Source: Pseudomonadota bacterium (GTDB taxonomy: Bacteria > Pseudomonadota > Gammaproteobacteria > Pseudomonadales > Pseudohongiellaceae). Taken from it: DNA of 45,792 bases. A model generated the notes under the pieces. That model was not told where the DNA came from and searched no databases. It saw only the letters and a program-made list of their open reading frames with translations. The stretch spans positions 1-45,792 of the forward strand of contig JAQBSZ010000034.1 of assembly GCA_027623555.1 (NCBI GenBank). Reading direction: 5' to 3'. Below are positions 42,879 to 45,792 of this stretch, in pieces. The first letter of the stretch is position 1. Every line of letters starts with the position of its first letter. The position numbers were made by a program, and so were the translations under genes.

Positions 42879-44783
42879 CTAACTTTCCAGTGCTTCCCAA
42901 TTTTTATAGGCCTGGTCCAGCCTTTCTTGATTCCTGGTGGCCTGCTTCAGTACCTTCGCAATTGAGTCTTTGTCTCTGGTATAAAAATCTGCTTCAGACA
43001 TCAATCGGCCCAGCTCTTTCTTGTCGCTTTCCAATTTCTCAATCTGTCTGACCAGTCCTTCCAGTTCCTTCTTCTCTTTATAGGAAAGTTTATTTTCAGT
43101 TTGCCGGGTGTCATCAGGAGCATTGTTCAAGGGCTTGTTTTTGCCGTTGTCTTTGGGTGACTTAATTGGCTTGGTTTTTCGTTCTTCAATCTCAATAAGA
43201 CTGCCCCCATTCCTGATCCAGTCACTATACCCGCCCACATATTCCTCAATCCGTCCCGACCCCTCAAACACCATCAAACTGGTCACCACATTGTCCATAA
43301 ACTGCCGATCATGGCTGACTAACAGAACCGTGCCTGCAAACTTCAGCAAGATATCCTCCAACAACTCCAAGGTCTCGATATCCAGATCATTAGTGGGCTC
43401 ATCCAGCACCAGCACATTCGCCGGCCTACTAAACACCTTCGCCAGAATCGCCCGATTCTGCTCGCCGCCGCTTAAAGCCTTGGCCGGGGTGCGGATGCGG
43501 TCGGGCGTAAACAGGAAATCACTGAGGTAGCTGATGGCATGCTTCCTCTTGCCATTGATCTCGATGTAGTCCTGGCCGCCGCAGACGTTGTCGATCAGGT
43601 TCTTGTCCAGGTCCAGGTGTTCGCGCAGCTGGTCGAAGTAGGCGGTGTCGATTTTAGTCCCCAGTTTCACCTTGCCTTCAGTAGGCTGCAGTTTGCCCAG
43701 CAGGATCTTCAGCAGCGTGGACTTGCCGGCGCCGTTGACGCCGACCAGACCGATGCGGTCGCCGCGCATGATGGTGGTGGAGAAGTTCTTGATGACTTCA
43801 TTATCGTCAAACCGGTGCGAGATGTTGGTGAGTTCCACCACCAGCTTGCCGCTACGTACACCCTGGCTGGCTTCAAAACTAGCCTTGCCTTGTTGTGTTC
43901 TGCGCTGTCTGCGTTCATCGCGCATGGCCTCCAGTGCTCGCACTCTACCTTCGTTGCGGGTGCGCCGCGCCTTGATGCCCTGGCGTATCCACACTTCTTC
44001 CTCCGCCAGCTTCTTGTCGAACAGCTTGTTGGCAGTTTCCTCGGCGGCCAGTTGTTCTTCGCGAAAGCGCAGGAATCTTAAGTAAGTGCCTTCGAACTGG
44101 TAGAGCTGACCGCGGTCGATCTCGGCGATCTGGTTGGCGACGCTCTCCAGGAAACTACGGTCGTGGGTGACCAGCAACAGGGCGCCGTGATAATCCTGCA
44201 AGGTTTTTTCCAGCCATTCGATGGCGGGGATGTCCAGATGGTTAGTGGGTTCGTCCAGCAGCAGCAACTCGGGTTCCCGCACCAGTGCTCGCGCCAGCGC
44301 CACCCGTTTGCGCCAGCCACCAGAGAGCTCCGCCAGGGGTTTATCGGCGGGCAATTGCAGTTGGCTGATGACGGTGTCTACCTTCTGACCCAGGCTCCAG
44401 CCGTGTTTAGCTTCCAGTTGCGCCTGCACCCGTTCCAGCTTCGCCATATCCGCGTGCTCGTAGTCGGCGATCAGGTGATGGTATTGCTTCAGCAGCTCAC
44501 CCACCTCCGCCAAGCCATCGGCCACCGTGTCGTATACGGTCTGGTCATCGGCGACGGGCAGGGATTGTTCCAGCCAGGCCACCTGAATGCCGGGGCGCAG
44601 CCAGCGCTCACCGCCGTCGGGCTTCACCGAGCCGGCGATGAGCTTCATCAACGTGGTCTTGCCAGCACCGTTGCGACCCAACAGGCCGATGCGCTGGCCC
44701 TTGGTGATCTGAAAGTCGACGTGGTCCAGCAGCACATGGGTGCCGAAGTTGAGGGAGACCTTGTCGAGGCGGAGCAGGGGCAT
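42879..44783 (-). CDS. uup: ABC-F ATPase Uup
   Basis: This 634-residue soluble protein has two ABC ATPase domains in one chain and no membrane segment. Domain 1 has GRNGAGKTT (about 36-44), LSGGWRKRVALARAL and LLLLDEPTNHLD. Domain 2 has GVNGAGKST, LSGGEQNRAILAKVF and VLVLDEPTNDLD. A helical linker (about 240-300, Arg-rich RRTRNEGRVRALEAMRDERR) joins them. The C-terminal coiled-coil (about 560-634) is typical of Uup and binds DNA or ribosomes. Uup in E. coli affects precise excision of transposons and ribosome assembly/quality control, which is of interest in a window so rich in repeats. It appears to be a single-gene unit, with REPs on both sides. Confidence 0.95.
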   Translation of the reverse strand: MPLLRLDKVSLNFGTHVLLDHVDFQITKGQRIGLLGRNGAGKTTLMKLIAGSVKPDGGERWLRPGIQVAWLEQSLPVADDQTVYDTVADGLAEVGELLKQYHHLIADYEHADMAKLERVQAQLEAKHGWSLGQKVDTVISQLQLPADKPLAELSGGWRKRVALARALVREPELLLLDEPTNHLDIPAIEWLEKTLQDYHGALLLVTHDRSFLESVANQIAEIDRGQLYQFEGTYLRFLRFREEQLAAEETANKLFDKKLAEEEVWIRQGIKARRTRNEGRVRALEAMRDERRQRRTQQGKASFEASQGVRSGKLVVELTNISHRFDDNEVIKNFSTTIMRGDRIGLVGVNGAGKSTLLKILLGKLQPTEGKVKLGTKIDTAYFDQLREHLDLDKNLIDNVCGGQDYIEINGKRKHAISYLSDFLFTPDRIRTPAKALSGGEQNRAILAKVFSRPANVLVLDEPTNDLDIETLELLEDILLKFAGTVLLVSHDRQFMDNVVTSLMVFEGSGRIEEYVGGYSDWIRNGGSLIEIEERKTKPIKSPKDNGKNKPLNNAPDDTRQTENKLSYKEKKELEGLVRQIEKLESDKKELGRLMSEADFYTRDKDSIAKVLKQATRNQERLDQAYKNWEALES

Positions 44784-44849
44784 GGTTAGTCGGTTTGTTG
44801 GGCTGTTGGAAACGGGGCGCTATCATAGCGGAAAAACGGGGAAAAGAAC

Positions 44850-44916
44850 GGGGTCAGGTCTCCATTTGCACATGGATTGTCTTCGAAGCAGTCTGTGCAA
44901 ATGGAGAACTGACCCC
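44850..44916. repeat. Inverted REP pair upstream of uup
   Basis: GGGGTCAGGTCTCCATTTGC and the inverse GCAAATGGAGAACTGACCCC enclose CACATGGATTGTCTTCGAAG. The arms are complementary over about 23 bp with one mismatch. It lies in the divergent gap between uup (start 44783) and the hydrolase gene (start 45133). Confidence 0.9.
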
Positions 44917-45004
44917 AATTTGCTATTTTGAGAAAAGCGGCCGGGGATAGAGAAAAATACCCGGAAATGGCTTCCATTCGAGAAAAATGGCCGTAAGGAA
45001 AAAC

Positions 45005-45022
45005 GGGGACAGACCACGTTTA
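45005..45022 (+). repeat. GGGGACAGACCACGTTTA half-site
   Basis: It matches the right end of MITE-like copy 3 and its flank (29466-29482) over 17 bases, so it may be a solo end. An inverse-like TATGTCCCAATTTCCCCTGT follows at about 45066. It lies about 110 bp upstream of the hydrolase start codon. Confidence 0.65.
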
Positions 45023-45132
45023 CGATTACTTCTGGCGAGGTCTCCCTGACTATCCTGGCAAATAGATATGTCCCAATTTCCCCTGTAAAGTGTGCCGGAC
45101 AAACACAACAAATAGAACACGGAGCTCTCACC

Positions 45133-45765
45133 ATGAACCCTGCCCCCCGCGCCAACCTGACTACCCGCTTGCTGATACTCCTATTCAGTGCCTGTATCGG
45201 CGCCAGCGCCCTTGCCGCTGACACGAGCTGGCCGCAACGGGAAGCGGGCGCCACGGCCGCGGGATTCAGCGAAGAGGGCATCGCCCGGCTTGACGCGGCC
45301 ATGCGGGAAATCGTCAGCGATCAGGATGTGGCTGGCATGGTCTGGCTGCTGGCCAAGGATGGCGAAGTTGCCACCTACGAATCCGCCGGACTGGCCCGGC
45401 TCGATGACCAGGCCGCCATGACCAGGGACTCGCTGTTTCGCATCTACTCCATGTCCAAGCCGGTCACCGGCGTCGCCCTGATGATGTTATGGGAAGAAGG
45501 CTTGTGGAAATTCGATGACCCGATCAGCAAATTCATTCCCGAGTTTGCCAACCTCGATGTGCTGGTGGACTACGATGACGATGGCAGTGTGGAACTGGCA
45601 GCGCTTGATCGCCAACCCACCATGCGGGAGTTAGTGAATCATACTGCCGGGTTTGGTTACGGGCTGTTCGGTGATGACCCGGTCAACACCGCCTTTCGTG
45701 AGCAACAGGTACTCACCTCCAGCAGGTATCGACAAGTTAACTCTCTAAATCCACAAATACCCTGA
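45133..45765 (+). CDS. Serine hydrolase (class C beta-lactamase-like), truncated at the C-terminus
   Basis: This protein has 210 residues from ATG 45133, with GGAG 9 bp upstream. A signal peptide (about 1-29, LLILLFSACIGASALAA) precedes a beta-lactamase/transpeptidase-like fold (Pfam beta-lactamase class), with the catalytic SxxK as SMSK (Ser106, Lys109) and the typical MRELVNHTAGFGYGLFGDDP. Family members have about 380-450 residues, with a Tyr-x-Asn and an HxG motif further on; both are absent. From about 45721 the sequence stops resembling the family and a stop codon appears after 15 codons. This is either a real truncation by rearrangement or an assembly break at the window end. The visible part would not be a functional enzyme. 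Confidence 0.85.
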   Translation: MNPAPRANLTTRLLILLFSACIGASALAADTSWPQREAGATAAGFSEEGIARLDAAMREIVSDQDVAGMVWLLAKDGEVATYESAGLARLDDQAAMTRDSLFRIYSMSKPVTGVALMMLWEEGLWKFDDPISKFIPEFANLDVLVDYDDDGSVELAALDRQPTMRELVNHTAGFGYGLFGDDPVNTAFREQQVLTSSRYRQVNSLNPQIP

Positions 45766-45792
45766 TCAAACTACGTCTACACGGCAACTGCC

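Noticed and set aside
1..45792. CRISPR array, tRNA or rRNA genes
   Set aside because: Repeats are present but irregularly spaced, palindromic or dispersed, with no regular spacers. I saw no tRNA cloverleaf-type sequence with a TTCGAnTC arm, and no rRNA segments. A tRNAscan-SE or Infernal run would be decisive.

Overview
The window is a 45.8 kb piece of a Gram-negative chromosome, most likely from a gammaproteobacterium, probably marine or environmental. This rests on the kind of genes present, not on a marker gene. There are many signal peptides and lipoproteins, an outer-membrane beta-barrel ending in Phe, an UrcA-family protein, a REP-associated tyrosine transposase with its repeats, a DUF1592/DUF1552 pair, a PQQ dehydrogenase and Uup. 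I see no rRNA, tRNA, CRISPR array, phage genes or classical IS element. The left end lies inside a dispersed repeat and the last gene is cut short, so both ends may be contig breaks.

Layout. 0.4-1.7 kb: secreted YD-repeat-like protein. 1.7-7.3 kb (minus): FecR-TPR-beta-barrel protein overlapping a CHASE2 class III cyclase gene. 7.4-10.9 kb (plus): PQQ dehydrogenase and exported RidA-like protein, flanked by two paralogous small exported proteins, one carrying an exact 73-residue in-frame deletion. 10.9-11.2 kb: UrcA-family protein. 11.7-16.3 kb (minus): a MacAB-like export set (adaptor, ATPase, two permeases). 16.9-24.3 kb (minus): ECF sigma factor, large FecR-domain protein, and two ABC-2 ATPase/permease pairs. 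A roughly 356-bp inverted-repeat element separates these two export sets. 24.4-26.7 kb (plus): DUF1640-like protein, RAYT transposase, M48 lipoprotein protease. 26.8-34.8 kb (minus): DUF1592 and DUF1552 proteins and an ankyrin protein as a tight operon, then a heme-c/beta-propeller lipoprotein. 35-38.3 kb: two diverged secreted paralogues facing each other, and an acidic secreted protein. 38.7-39.7 kb: leucine carboxyl methyltransferase-family protein. 40-42.7 kb (plus): secreted protein and a cytochrome c/copper-monooxygenase-like protein. 42.9-44.8 kb: Uup. 45.1 kb to the end: truncated serine hydrolase.

Two things unify the window. First, its genes are heavily biased to the cell envelope and periplasm: two FecR proteins, three export systems, heme-c proteins, and secreted proteins of unknown function. 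Second, nearly every intergenic gap is filled by repeats: (a) REP units with core GGGGTCAGGTCTCCA, matched to the resident RAYT; (b) GGGACAGAT-type half-sites, often inverted; (c) a MITE-like element of about 360 bp with inverted ends containing CTGAGATATCCCCA. In two genes the REP sequence supplies the last codons of the protein.
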